A stretch of DNA of 55,847 bases from Streptomyces acidicola (GCF_009377235.1 NZ_VMNX01000031.1:1-55847); one strand, 5' to 3'; numbered from the stretch's first letter, positions 9,501-18,100 are shown. Numbers and translations: made by a program. Notes: generated by a model not told the origin, from the sequence alone.

Positions 9501-9740
9501 GTGAAGGTCAGACAGAGCGCCGCCGTCGCCGGCGCGATCACGGCCATAGGCATGCCCGCCCCGGCCATAGCCGACGCGAAAGCCACGGGCTGCGCAGCCC
9601 ACTCCGCGGGTTTCCTCGCCGGCAACGTGGTCCGGATTCCGGCTGTGTTCTGGTCGGCCTTGGAGCGTCCTCACGGCGCCGGGGTCGGCCTTTCCCCCTT
9701 CTACGAGCAGGAAGAAAAAAGACTTTGCGACAGACCCTGA
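9501..9740 (+). pseudogene. Truncated chaplin relic
   Basis: A GTG at 9501 follows AAGGAAGGG and opens a 79-codon frame. It has a chaplin-type signal peptide ending in PAIADA, then the first half of a chaplin domain (DAKATGCAAHSAGFLAGNVV), after which similarity stops and the sequence is unrelated. A chaplin domain needs about 40 more residues with the second beta-strand and the Cys pair. The stop lies inside the next chaplin gene (16-bp overlap). I read it as a decayed chaplin, although a short secreted peptide could still be made. Confidence 0.55.
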
Positions 9741-10609
9741 GCAAGGGAATGGTTGCGGCGGCGGCCGCGACGGGCATTCTGTCCCTGTACAACACCTCGG
9801 CGCTCGCGGATTCGAATGCGAAGGGCGTCGCCGAGGGTTCGCCCGGCGTTCTGTCGGGCAACACCGTTCAGGCGCCCGTGCACATTCCCATCAACGTATG
9901 CGGCAACACCGTCGAGATCGTCGGTGTCGGCAACTCGGCTTTCGGCAACTCCTGTGCCAATGAGTCGAATGAGTCCAAGTCCCGCGACGCCTCCCGCCAC
10001 GGTGCCTCCGAGCGCGACGGCGGGAAGGGAGCGCGCGGTCCGGAATCGGCCGCTCGTCCGGCGTCCCACGGTTCCACGGGAACGAGCGGTACGTCGGCAG
10101 AGCGCGGTGCCTCGGAGGAGCGCGCCGCGTCGGGCTCGGACAAGCCCTCGGGTGCCTCCGCGGTCGGTGAGACCCGCAACTCGCCCGGCGTCGGCTCCGG
10201 CAACCTCGTCCAGGTACCGGTGGACATGCCGGTCAACGCGTGCGGCAACACGGTGGACGTGCTCGCCGTGCTCAACAGCACGTTCGGCAACAAGTGCGTC
10301 AACGACGCACCCCCGAAGGGCCACGCGAACCCGCCCGCGGACCACCCGGACAGCCCGGACGTCCCGGACACCCCCAACACTCCTGACACCCCGGAGACCC
10401 CGGACAAGCCCCGGCACCAGCCGCCGGGGACCTCCCGTGTGACCCCGCCCGAGCCGCCCACGACCCCCGTGGGCAAGCCCTCCGTCACTCCGCCGTCCAT
10501 GGCGGAGACCGGCGCCGAGGGCGTGCTCGCGGCCTCGGCCGCCAGCGCCGTGCTGATCGCGGGCGGTGCCCTCCTGTACCGGCGGAGCCGAGCGGCCTCC
10601 CACCGGTGA
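9725..10609 (+). CDS. Long chaplin with two chaplin domains and a C-terminal sorting signal
   Basis: A 294-residue surface protein starting at TTG; the usual chaplin N-terminus RQTLSKGMVAAAAATGILSL follows directly. Signal peptide 1-29. Chaplin domain 1 is at about 33-76 (GSPGVLSGNTVQAPVHIP, then NVCGNTVEIVG) and domain 2 at about 154-195 (NSPGVGSGNLVQVPVDMP). Both carry the Cys pair. Between them is a Ser/Arg/Gly-rich linker; after them comes a Pro/Asp/Thr-rich wall-spanning stretch, the motif MAETG, a hydrophobic span and RRSR. This is the ChpA/B/C architecture, anchored by a class E sortase that normally reads LAXTG; Met for Leu is a variant. Chaplins assemble into the hydrophobic sheath of aerial hyphae. 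Confidence 0.9.
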   Translation: MRQTLSKGMVAAAAATGILSLYNTSALADSNAKGVAEGSPGVLSGNTVQAPVHIPINVCGNTVEIVGVGNSAFGNSCANESNESKSRDASRHGASERDGGKGARGPESAARPASHGSTGTSGTSAERGASEERAASGSDKPSGASAVGETRNSPGVGSGNLVQVPVDMPVNACGNTVDVLAVLNSTFGNKCVNDAPPKGHANPPADHPDSPDVPDTPNTPDTPETPDKPRHQPPGTSRVTPPEPPTTPVGKPSVTPPSMAETGAEGVLAASAASAVLIAGGALLYRRSRAASHR

Positions 10610-10661
10610 CGCCACGGGTGCCGGACGCCCCGCGTCCGGCACCCGATGCCCGCCCGGTCCG

Positions 10662-11933
10662 TCACTGGCCCCGGACGACGGTCTCCGTCCCGGCCAGCCG
10701 GGCCCGGCTCCCCGGCCGCGGAATCCGCGTACCCGGCACCCCTGAGTACAGCCGCCGCCGTACCCCTCGTACCAGCGTTCCCGCCGTGAACGTCGCGCCG
10801 AGCACGAAGCGCATCGCGGGACCGAAGCCGGAGGCCGTCGTCAGGCCCGCGAGGAACAGTCCCGGCACCGACGACTCGAAGTCCCGCCCGACCGAGGGCG
10901 ATCCGTCGGCCACGGCCGCCAGGCCCCCGCGGACGTCCTCCGCCAGCAGACCCAGCCGGTCGCAGGTGGCCTTGAAGCCGGTGGCCGCGATGACGTGCTC
11001 GGTCTCCAGCGTCGCCGGCTCACCGCCCAGGCCCGCCATCTCCAGCCGTACGCGGCCGCCGGACTCGTGCGCGGACGTGATCCGCTGCCCCAGCCGCACC
11101 TCGATGAGCGGCTCGACCCGGTCCCGCACCCACCAGGCGCCCGCCGGGCCGAGGGCCGTCGCCGCGATGTGCGTGCGCTTGGCCTCCGGGAGGCGGTGGA
11201 ACCAGGCCGGCCGCTCGGAGTAGAACCAGTTGCGCCAGCCGATGCCCAGGCCGCTCTGCGGTGAGCGGACCGACCGCCACGCCGAGCGCTCCAGGGGCGT
11301 GGGAAGGCCGTTCCAGACCAGGCGCGGAGCGCGCACCAGGACCCGGGTCCGCGTGCCCTGTTCGGCGAGCAACGCGGCCGTCTCCAGAGCCGCCTGGCCG
11401 CCGCCGACCACCGTGACGTCCCGGCCCCGGAAGCGGTCGAGGTCACTGTGCTCGCTGCTGTGCGAGACATGCGCCGGCGGCAGGGACCGCAGCGCGGACG
11501 GTACTTCGATGAACGGGATGACACCGACGGCCAGTGCCACCGTCTTCGCGCGCAGCGTCTCACCGTCGTCCAGGACGGCCTCGAAGCCGCCGGGGCAGAA
11601 GTGGAGGGACTGCACCATCCGTTCGTCGACGGGCGGTACGGCGTGCTGTGCGAACCACAGGCCGTACGAGGCGAACATGTCCACCGGAATCGGCTCGCCG
11701 TGCCGGGCCGTGGTGCCCTGCTCCGCGCAGTACACCTCCAGGCGCCACTTGCCCTCCGGGTCGGAGAGGTTGGACGCCCACGGCTCCGACTTCAGGAACA
11801 TGCCGCTGGGCATGTGGTCCCGCCAGGACGCCATGGGCCGCCCGACGACACGCAGGCTCAGGCCCGCGGCCGCGGCATGGGCCGCGATGGACAGTCCGTA
11901 GGGGCCGGCGCCCACCACCAACAGGTCGTACAT
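10662..11933 (-). CDS. FAD-dependent NAD(P)-binding oxidoreductase/monooxygenase
   Basis: A 423-residue flavoprotein. The FAD Rossmann motif GAGPYGLSIAAHA is at residues 8-20, and a second dinucleotide motif VVGGGQAALETAALLAEQG lies near 172-190. The C-terminal ATG motif (VIAATGFKAT) is near 315. This two-dinucleotide-fold layout is that of class B flavin monooxygenases and lysine/ornithine hydroxylase relatives. The start ATG overlaps the last bases of the upstream ATP-grasp gene, so the two form an operon. Its role beside the polysaccharide genes is unknown; oxidation of an amine or sugar-linked group is only a guess. Confidence 0.8.
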   Translation of the reverse strand: MYDLLVVGAGPYGLSIAAHAAAAGLSLRVVGRPMASWRDHMPSGMFLKSEPWASNLSDPEGKWRLEVYCAEQGTTARHGEPIPVDMFASYGLWFAQHAVPPVDERMVQSLHFCPGGFEAVLDDGETLRAKTVALAVGVIPFIEVPSALRSLPPAHVSHSSEHSDLDRFRGRDVTVVGGGQAALETAALLAEQGTRTRVLVRAPRLVWNGLPTPLERSAWRSVRSPQSGLGIGWRNWFYSERPAWFHRLPEAKRTHIAATALGPAGAWWVRDRVEPLIEVRLGQRITSAHESGGRVRLEMAGLGGEPATLETEHVIAATGFKATCDRLGLLAEDVRGGLAAVADGSPSVGRDFESSVPGLFLAGLTTASGFGPAMRFVLGATFTAGTLVRGVRRRLYSGVPGTRIPRPGSRARLAGTETVVRGQ

Positions 11934-13171
11934 CAGAAGTTGCTCGCTCTCTCGTCATCGTTCCGGTAGGTCGGGGCGCCCGTCTGGCGTACGATCCGCA
12001 CCTCGGGAGCGGGTCTGCGTTCCGACAGGCGACGCACCGCGTGCCGGCACCACAGCGCCCACAGCGCGAGTCCCGGCACGAGGTCGTCCCGGGCGTGCCA
12101 GGCGAGTTCGCGCCGGCGGCGCGGACGCAGCGCGGCCAGCGGCGCGTAGTTCTCCACGACGAAGTCCCGGCCGGGCAGGGGACTGCCGTCCGGGACCGCG
12201 CGGTGGGTCAGATCCAGGTGCAGGGCGCGGACGACGTCCACTCCGGCCGTGTCCGCGAAGAGCCGGAACTGGGCGCCGGGGCGCGGATTGAAGTCGAGCA
12301 GGTGGTACGCGCCCGCGCCGTCCCGGCGGAAGTCGAGGTCGAACACCCCCCGGTAGCCGAGCGCGCTCACCAGCCGCTCGGCCTGCGCCCGCACCTCGGG
12401 GTTCGGCGTCCAGCGGCCCACGGTGGTCAGGCCCGCGCCCGCCGGCCAGGCACGCTGCTTGCGGCCGGAGCCGCCGGCGCGCACCACGCCGCCGCTGTCG
12501 GCGTACCCGTGGAAGAACCAGTCACGGTCCTGCCCGGGCGGCAGAAACGCCTGGAGCAGGAGTCGGCTGCCCGCCTCCTCCGTCCGCCGGAACAGCGCCT
12601 GCGCCTCGTCCGCCGAGCGCACCACCTGCGTGCTGCGCAGCCCCGTCCCGACGGGCACCCGCCACGGCCGGCTCCACTTCGCCACCACGGGCAGCCCCAG
12701 TTGCCAGGCGAAGGCGGCTGCCTGGGCGGCGTTCTCCGGGACCAGCGTCACCGGATGCGGAACGCCCAGGCGCTCGCACACGGCGGCGAGTTCCGCCTTG
12801 TCGGCCACCCGTTCGGCGAGGTCGGCGGGCTGGTCGGGAAGCAGATAGCCGTCCGCGAGTTCCGTGCGCAGCCGGGACACCGCGATGGCGCTCGCGTCGT
12901 CCATGGGGATGAGGACGGCGGGCCGGGCGATCCGGGCGGCCAGGCGGCGCAGGACGGCGGCGAACTCGTCGGGGGACGCGCCCGGCGGCGGCGGGGCGTG
13001 CGTGGCGGTCACGAAGCGCGACCGGGCGTGCGGACCGGCGGATTCGGCGACCACATGCACCTCCACACCGGCCCGGCCGAGGGAGCGCACGGCTCCCAGC
13101 GTTCCGTGGTGGAAGGGATTCCGGTCGATCCGCAGCACAACTGCGGGGACGCGGGTGTCGAGCAGTGACAC
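11933..13171 (-). CDS. ATP-grasp domain protein
   Basis: A 412-residue protein with an ATP-grasp fold. The N-terminal preATP-grasp part is about residues 1-110. The ATP-binding core holds VVAKWSRPW near 165 and the acidic metal-binding motif FDLDFRRDG...LLDFNPRPGAQF near 275-300, with the final DFNPRPG typical of carboxylate-amine ligases. Family knowledge: such enzymes form an amide or peptide bond through an acyl phosphate. Coupled to the downstream flavoprotein by overlap. The pair could modify an amino-acid-like substituent of the extracellular polymer, but nothing in the sequence fixes the substrate. Divergent from the secreted glycosidase gene, with a 189-bp gap. Confidence 0.8.
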   Translation of the reverse strand: MSLLDTRVPAVVLRIDRNPFHHGTLGAVRSLGRAGVEVHVVAESAGPHARSRFVTATHAPPPPGASPDEFAAVLRRLAARIARPAVLIPMDDASAIAVSRLRTELADGYLLPDQPADLAERVADKAELAAVCERLGVPHPVTLVPENAAQAAAFAWQLGLPVVAKWSRPWRVPVGTGLRSTQVVRSADEAQALFRRTEEAGSRLLLQAFLPPGQDRDWFFHGYADSGGVVRAGGSGRKQRAWPAGAGLTTVGRWTPNPEVRAQAERLVSALGYRGVFDLDFRRDGAGAYHLLDFNPRPGAQFRLFADTAGVDVVRALHLDLTHRAVPDGSPLPGRDFVVENYAPLAALRPRRRRELAWHARDDLVPGLALWALWCRHAVRRLSERRPAPEVRIVRQTGAPTYRNDDERASNF

Positions 13172-13360
13172 GGACTACTTCCTTTCGGGTCGTTCGGGAC
13201 GGATCACCTGAGCGGGTGAGGGAGCCACCCGTAGGCCGGAGGTTCGGCTGGCGGAGTCCGTATTCATGTGACTGGGTGTCAGTAGGAGAACCGTGAGAAG
13301 CGAAGCGGCGGAAGCGAACAGCAGCGGGCGACAGCGCAGGAGCTGCGGAAAGGAGCGTGC

Positions 13361-14740
13361 ATGGGCCCACAGCGACGGCGACCCCGAAGCGGACGGCTGG
13401 CGTGCGTCGCCGGTGTGGCCGCGTCGGTCGTGCTCGTCTCGGGAACCGGGAGCGCCGTCGGCGCCGGGCCCGTGCCGGGCGGCGACCCTCCGGCATCCGC
13501 CCCGGCCGGGCCGGCGGTCCCGGCGGGCCGGCAGCAGCCGGTCGCGGTGCCGCCCCCGGTGCCGGTGTCATCCACACCGGTCACCCGGGCCGTGCCGCCC
13601 GTCCCGGCTGTCCCGCTGATTCGGCCGGTTCCGCTGGCTCCGCCGTTTCCGCCGTTCCCGCCGTTCCCGGTCGCCCCGATGGCGCCGATGGTGCCGGGCA
13701 ACCCCGACCGGCGGGTCCCGGCCTTCGGCGCCTACCTCGACTACGGCTCCCGGGGCGTGGCCGATATCGACCGGTTCAGCGACTGGCTGGGCGGGACCGA
13801 GCCGCGCGTGGGGCACACGTATCTGCCGGGCGACCGGTGGCACAACATCGAGGGCGCGCCGAGCTTCCTGGACGTGTGGGCCGAGTGGCGCCGGCAGAAG
13901 GCCGGCCGCATGTTCGTCCTCAACGTGCCCATGATGGAGCGCAACGAGGAGGGCGTTCCCGACGACGAGGTCCGCCGGCTGCTGGGGCGCGGGGCGGCCG
14001 GGGAGTTCGACCACCACTTCCGCAGGCTGGCCGAGCGGCTCGTCGGGCTGAAGGTGCCGGACACCGTCATCGTGCTCGGCTGGGAAATGAACGGCATTGT
14101 GTACACCCATCGCTGCGGGCCGGACCCGGAGAACTGGAAGCGGTACTGGAAGCGGATCGTCACGACGATGCGGTCCGTGCCGGGGCAGAGGTTCAGGTTC
14201 GACTGGGCGCCGAACCGCGGCCGGGACGCCGTTCCCTGGACCCAGTGCTACCCGGGGGACGACTCGGTCGACATCATCGGTATGGACTCGTATGACCAGC
14301 CGAGCGGGCTGTCGTTCGACCAGCAGGTGAAGGAGCCCTACGGGCTCCAGGCACACGTGGACTTCGCGAAGGCCCGCAGAAAGCCCTTCTCGTATCCCGA
14401 ATGGGGGCTGTTCCGCAACGGTGACAACGCGGAGTACATGAGGGGCATGCTCGCCTGGATGGACCGGCACAGGCCGCTGTACAACACGATCACCGACTAC
14501 TGCCCGCACGGTGTGTGGCAGTGCGAGGCCAACCCGAACGCGTCCCAGGTCTACCGTTCCGTGCTCTCCGGCCGCCCCGGCACCGTGCCGGAGCTGCCGC
14601 CCGTCGCCCCCACGCCGCCCGTCGCCCCGACGCCGGTGCGCCCGCCCCACTGCACGCCGGTGGATCTGGGCGACTGGGTCGAGGACTGGCTCGGCGAGGC
14701 GCTCTGCCTGCGCTTCGGCTGGTGGCCGCGCGACGACTGA
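13361..14740 (+). CDS. Secreted GH26-like glycoside hydrolase
   Basis: A 459-residue exported protein. The basic N-terminus and hydrophobic core (about 10-30) look like a signal peptide or anchor. A Pro/Val-rich stalk with PVP and PPF repeats spans about 45-115, and the catalytic domain about 125-395. Two acidic motifs match family GH26 beta-mannanase-like enzymes: GWEMNG (acid/base Glu near 241) and YPEWG (nucleophile Glu near 347). The segment DSVDIIGMDSYDQ between them also fits. A second Pro/Thr-rich linker and a short Cys-containing tail follow. As the only plus-strand gene in the exopolysaccharide locus, it may trim or release the polymer; that role is inference. Confidence 0.8.
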   Translation: MGPQRRRPRSGRLACVAGVAASVVLVSGTGSAVGAGPVPGGDPPASAPAGPAVPAGRQQPVAVPPPVPVSSTPVTRAVPPVPAVPLIRPVPLAPPFPPFPPFPVAPMAPMVPGNPDRRVPAFGAYLDYGSRGVADIDRFSDWLGGTEPRVGHTYLPGDRWHNIEGAPSFLDVWAEWRRQKAGRMFVLNVPMMERNEEGVPDDEVRRLLGRGAAGEFDHHFRRLAERLVGLKVPDTVIVLGWEMNGIVYTHRCGPDPENWKRYWKRIVTTMRSVPGQRFRFDWAPNRGRDAVPWTQCYPGDDSVDIIGMDSYDQPSGLSFDQQVKEPYGLQAHVDFAKARRKPFSYPEWGLFRNGDNAEYMRGMLAWMDRHRPLYNTITDYCPHGVWQCEANPNASQVYRSVLSGRPGTVPELPPVAPTPPVAPTPVRPPHCTPVDLGDWVEDWLGEALCLRFGWWPRDD

Positions 14741-15904
14741 CCCGGGGGCGGCGGGCCGGTCACGGCCCGCCGCCCCGCGTTCCCTGCGACGACGGACCAG
14801 CTTTCTGCCCCGGCTGCGCGCGGCCGCTTCGCAGACGGCCGCCGACAGCAGCGGTGCCGTACGCCGCCGGGCGAGCAGGAGCCGCTGGTTGACCACGGTT
14901 TCCGGGCGCCAGTGGAGCTTGTACGGCTCGGTCCCGCGCAGCAGGCTCAGCACCTGGTGGCCGCCGCCGCTCGCGAGCTCGGCGCAGGCGTGCAGCAGCA
15001 TCGTGGCGACGTCCGCCTTCCGCTCGCGCAGCCCGGGATGGGCGCCGTACAGATAGCCGCACGCCAACTCCCGCGACAGCAGGGTCACGTCGACGGCCAG
15101 GACGTCACCGTCGAGACGGAACTCGGTCACCACGGCGTCTCCGGACCTCACCATCGGGCCGACCGAGCGGACCAGGTGCTCGTGGAACCGGGGCCGGATG
15201 TGCTCGGCGGTCACGGTGCGGCCCTGCCACTGCAACCGGTGCAGGTCCAGCATCGTGCGCAGCGCCGTGGCCACCTCGTCGTGCGGTACGGCACGCGGCT
15301 CGACACCGAGGTGGCCGAGCTTGCGGAGCTTGGCCCGGACACGCTGGGCCCGCGCGGCCGGCAGCCGCGTCAGCAGCTCCTCCATCGGCCAGGCGGGCAG
15401 TTCCAGGCACACCGAGTCGGCGACCCGCCGCCGGGGACCGCGCCACAGGTCGTACACGCGCTCCACGGCGGCACCGGGCCGCACCTCGCGGAAGTCGATC
15501 AGCGCGGTACGGGCCAGGGCGGACAGCTGCGAGGTCAGGGCCACGGCCGCGTGGTCGGCCCGCTCGTCGTCGATGAGGACGTCCGCGAAGTCGGAGATCG
15601 CGCCGCCCAGGGGGACCAGGGCGGGCAGCGGCGACCGTACGAACGTGAGGGGAGCGGCAGCGAGTAGTTCCCCGCCCTCACGCACCAGCACGATCCGCAG
15701 GCGCCCGCGCCTGCCGTACGACAGCCACCACGAGTGGAGCCAGGCGTGGCTCTGGAACGGTGTGGCGGCGGAGCACCGCCCGTGCAGGCGGGTCCAGGCA
15801 GGGCCCAGCCCGGCGAACTCGCGCTCGTCGGTGCAGAGTTCGGCGTACAGGGCACCGCGAGGGCGATCGGTGCCGTCGTCCACGGCCCGGAGTGTGCCGG
15901 TCAC
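13568..15904 (-). CDS. FemAB/GNAT-like acyltransferase of polysaccharide loci; frame overruns its domain
   Basis: The start is GTG at 15904, overlapping the stop of the Wzz-like gene (GTGA). Residues 1 to about 380 (down to about 14765) form a coherent protein of the FemAB/BioF2-like acetyltransferase class: TPFQSHAWLHSWWLSYG near 45, YLYGAHPGLRERKADVATML near 290, RGTEPYKLHWRP near 335. Such proteins transfer amino-acyl or acyl groups to cell-envelope or exopolysaccharide precursors. Oddity: no stop occurs where the domain ends. The frame continues antisense through the GH26-like gene to 13568, adding about 390 low-complexity residues that I do not believe are functional. A frameshift or lost stop near 14760 is likely; a TGA in another minus frame lies exactly there. 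Treat the 3' end as unresolved. Confidence 0.6.
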   Translation of the reverse strand: MTGTLRAVDDGTDRPRGALYAELCTDEREFAGLGPAWTRLHGRCSAATPFQSHAWLHSWWLSYGRRGRLRIVLVREGGELLAAAPLTFVRSPLPALVPLGGAISDFADVLIDDERADHAAVALTSQLSALARTALIDFREVRPGAAVERVYDLWRGPRRRVADSVCLELPAWPMEELLTRLPAARAQRVRAKLRKLGHLGVEPRAVPHDEVATALRTMLDLHRLQWQGRTVTAEHIRPRFHEHLVRSVGPMVRSGDAVVTEFRLDGDVLAVDVTLLSRELACGYLYGAHPGLRERKADVATMLLHACAELASGGGHQVLSLLRGTEPYKLHWRPETVVNQRLLLARRRTAPLLSAAVCEAAARSRGRKLVRRRRERGAAGRDRPAAPGSVVARPPAEAQAERLAEPVLDPVAQIHRRAVGRAHRRRGDGRRGGDGRQLRHGAGAAGEHGTVDLGRVRVGLALPHTVRAVVGDRVVQRPVPVHPGEHAPHVLRVVTVAEQPPFGIREGLSAGLREVHVCLEPVGLLHLLVERQPARLVIRVHTDDVDRVVPRVALGPGNGVPAAVRRPVEPEPLPRHGPHRRDDPLPVPLPVLRVRPAAMGVHNAVHFPAEHDDGVRHLQPDEPLGQPAEVVVELPGRPAPQQPADLVVGNALLVALHHGHVEDEHAAGLLPAPLGPHVQEARRALDVVPPVARQIRVPHARLGPAQPVAEPVDIGHAPGAVVEVGAEGRDPPVGVARHHRRHRGDRERRERRKRRSQRNRPNQRDSRDGRHGPGDRCG

Positions 15905-16599
15905 AGCTTTCGCTGCGCGTCGGCGGCGGTGGCCGGGCCCGGCACGGACGCGGCCGGACCGGCGTCGGTCGTGCGCCGGGGGCGGACCAGCAGGAGCAGG
16001 CCTCCGAGCAGCCCGCCCACGCTGGCCCCGACCGGCCCCGTCACCGTCGCCGAGGCGGAGGAGGCCTCCATGGGCCGGGTGGCGCGCGCGAACTGATGGA
16101 GTGTGACGTGCGTGCTGTCCTCGGCGTGGTTCGCGTGCCGCGTCAGGGCGCGCGAGACGGCGTTGGACATGTCGGCGGCCAGGTCGCGGCGCGTGGAGGT
16201 GGCCGAGACGGAGACCATGGGCGCGTTCGGAGAGGTCGCCGTCCGTACGCTGTCCCGCAGCGTCGCGACCGGCACTCCGGCCCACACCTGCGCGTCCCCG
16301 AGCACCGCGAGTTGGGTGGCCACGCGCCCGTAGGCCTGCGCGAAGCCCAGCGCGGCCTGGGTGTCCGACTGTTTCGCGGGCACGGCGACGACATAGCTCG
16401 TGGCCGTGTACGTCGAGGGCCTGACGGCGCCGTACGTGCCGCCGGCCACCCCGCCGAGCACGACGCCGGCCACCAGCAGGCACCAGGCGGGCAGGGCCTT
16501 CATACGGGCGAGAGCGGCGGTCGCCTGGGAGATTCCGGGCGTATGGTCGGTCTTGTCGGCGTTGCCGGTCTTGTCGGCCTTGTTGGCGGTGTCGGTCAT
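15901..16599 (-). CDS. Wzz-like polysaccharide co-polymerase / chain-length protein
   Basis: A 232-residue protein with two membrane spans flanking an extracytoplasmic region: TM1 near 37-57 (WCLLVAGVVLGGVAGGTYG), then YTATSYVVAVPA, and TM2 near 180-205 (GPVGASVGGLLGGLLLLV). This is the Wzz/chain-length-determinant topology; there is no cytoplasmic tyrosine kinase domain. Family knowledge: it sets polymer length or helps export with the Wzy/Wzx machinery. It overlaps the FemAB-like gene by 4 nt. Upstream it is separated from the GT4 gene by the only large gap of this operon, which is filled by an IS200/IS605-like remnant. Confidence 0.8.
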   Translation of the reverse strand: MTDTANKADKTGNADKTDHTPGISQATAALARMKALPAWCLLVAGVVLGGVAGGTYGAVRPSTYTATSYVVAVPAKQSDTQAALGFAQAYGRVATQLAVLGDAQVWAGVPVATLRDSVRTATSPNAPMVSVSATSTRRDLAADMSNAVSRALTRHANHAEDSTHVTLHQFARATRPMEASSASATVTGPVGASVGGLLGGLLLLVRPRRTTDAGPAASVPGPATAADAQRKL

Positions 16600-16609
16600 C
16601 GGGTTCCTC

Positions 16610-16906
16610 CGTGGATACCCCGGCCTTCAGGCCGGGGAGGAAACGGACTCCTGCGGAGTAGGGCAAGAAGCGGAGATTCGCCCTCAGGGCGAAAGACCGT
16701 AGGCTCGCTGCGCCGGTTCGGGGCGATAGCCAAGCCTTGAGCCGGTCTACCGCCGGGCTGGCGGGACGTCAGGTCTGTGGTGCCTGTGCAAGACCGATGG
16801 TTGGTACACCAACCTTGGCCGTTGATTCGGGCCGGCAACGGGCTGTGAAGCAGAAAGCTCAACCTGCGAAGGTTGAATTCCCCTGCTTCAGCTGGGGGAG
16901 AAGTCA
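16610..16906 (+). mobile_element. IS200/IS605-like non-autonomous remnant with an omega-RNA-like right end
   Basis: A gene-free stretch bounded by two hairpins of the same flavour. Left: CCCCGGCC-ttca-GGCCGGGG (16618-16637). Right: a TCAACCT/AGGTTGA stem (16859-16876), then a C/G-rich hairpin with loop ttca (16880-16897), ending GAGAAGTCAA. The right end has the shape of TnpB omega-RNA 3' ends (for example ISDra2, where a hairpin is followed by GAGGTTCAA). No TnpA or TnpB frame remains, so this is best read as a solo or palindrome-associated element. The terminal TCA supplies the stop codon of the neighbouring GT4 gene. It accounts for the whole 304-bp gap between two genes of an otherwise overlapping operon. 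Confidence 0.5.
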
Positions 16907-18100
16907 AGCGGAACTCACTCCCAAGGACGAGGACGGGCTTCCGGAAGGCGGGCTGAGCGGCTCCGGGGGCGTGCCTGAACTTCCCCGGGGTCGCTCCGAG
17001 ACGGCGGCCGCGTACACGTCCATGAGCTGGGCGGCGCTGCGCGTGATGCAGTAGTGCTGGGCGGCGGCGGGGACGGCCCGGGACCGCGAGCCCTGGGCGC
17101 GGGCGTCCAGGAGGGCGCGTACGAACGAGTCCGCGTCCCCCGGCACGCGCCGGGAGCCGGGCGCCGTGCCCGGGGCGAGGTCCTCGACCGCCGGGCAGGA
17201 GACGTAGAGCACGGGCAGCCCGGCCGCCATGGCCTCCACGACGGCCAGCCCGAAGGCCTCCTCGGCGCTGGGCGAGGCGAGGACGTCCATGGCGGACAGC
17301 AGTGACGGCAGATCGGCGCCCGGGGAGCCGCCCGCCGGCCGCTCGCCGGTGAGCAGCACCCGGTCGGCGGTCCCCGCCTGGTGGGCGGCCCGGCGCAGCA
17401 CGCTCTCCTGCGGGCCGCCGCCGACCAGCAGCAGCCACACATCCTCGGGGAGCCGGGCCAGCGCCCGGACGAGGACGTCGAAGCGTTTGCCCGCCGCGAG
17501 CCGTCCGACGCCTCCGACGACGTACGCGTCCTCCGGCAGCCCGAGCCGTCTGCGGGTGCGTTCGCGCAGCGCGGGGTCGAAGCGGAGGCGGGCCAGATCG
17601 ATGCCGTTCGGTACGACCTCGATGCGCGGGCCCGGCACGCCCCACCGCCTCAGCCGTTCGGCGACCGTGGGGGAGACGGCGACGGTGGCGTGGCCCAGAC
17701 GCTCACTGGCGAGGTACAGGGCGCGGACCCCGGCGGAGAGCCGGCGGCCCTCCATCTGTGACGTGCCCAGGGAGTGTTCGGTGGCGACGACGGCCCGCAC
17801 ACCGGCCAGGCGGGCGGCGATCCTGCCGTACACACAGGCCCGGTACAGATGTGTGTGCACGAGGTCGTAGCGGCCCGCGCGGATCAGCCGCACCAGGCGG
17901 GGCAGGGCCGTGAGGTCGCGATTGCCGCCCATGCCGAGATGGGTGACGCGCACACCGTCGACGGCGAGGCCGGCGGCGACCGGGCCCGGGGTGGTGAGCG
18001 TCACCACATCGCACTCGACCGGCAGATGGCGCAGCAGCAGCCGGAGTTGCTGCTCCGCGCCGCCGACGCCGAGGCCGGTGATGATGTGCAGGGCCTTCAC
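16904..18100 (-). CDS. Glycosyltransferase family 4 protein
   Basis: A 398-residue retaining GT-B glycosyltransferase starting at GTG. N-terminal glycine loop GLGVGGAEQQLRLLL (about 10-24); Glycos_transf_1 core with VVPNGIDLARL near 172, GVGRLAAGKRFDVLV near 207 and the E-x7-E motif SPSAEEAFGLAVVEAMAAGLP near 292-312. It likely adds one sugar to the lipid-linked repeat unit of the exopolysaccharide. The last 30 residues are a Ser/Pro/Gly-rich tail, and its stop codon lies in the terminal bases of the IS605-like remnant, so the native C-terminus may have been altered. It starts 4 nt after the deacetylase stop. Confidence 0.88.
   Translation of the reverse strand: MKALHIITGLGVGGAEQQLRLLLRHLPVECDVVTLTTPGPVAAGLAVDGVRVTHLGMGGNRDLTALPRLVRLIRAGRYDLVHTHLYRACVYGRIAARLAGVRAVVATEHSLGTSQMEGRRLSAGVRALYLASERLGHATVAVSPTVAERLRRWGVPGPRIEVVPNGIDLARLRFDPALRERTRRRLGLPEDAYVVGGVGRLAAGKRFDVLVRALARLPEDVWLLLVGGGPQESVLRRAAHQAGTADRVLLTGERPAGGSPGADLPSLLSAMDVLASPSAEEAFGLAVVEAMAAGLPVLYVSCPAVEDLAPGTAPGSRRVPGDADSFVRALLDARAQGSRSRAVPAAAQHYCITRSAAQLMDVYAAAVSERPRGSSGTPPEPLSPPSGSPSSSLGVSSA

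Noticed and set aside
16596..17645. 349-codon minus-strand frame across the GT4 3' end and the IS605-like remnant
   Set aside because: Its first part is out of frame with the GT4 gene and Arg/Pro-rich, and the second part is the non-coding remnant; no transposase motif.
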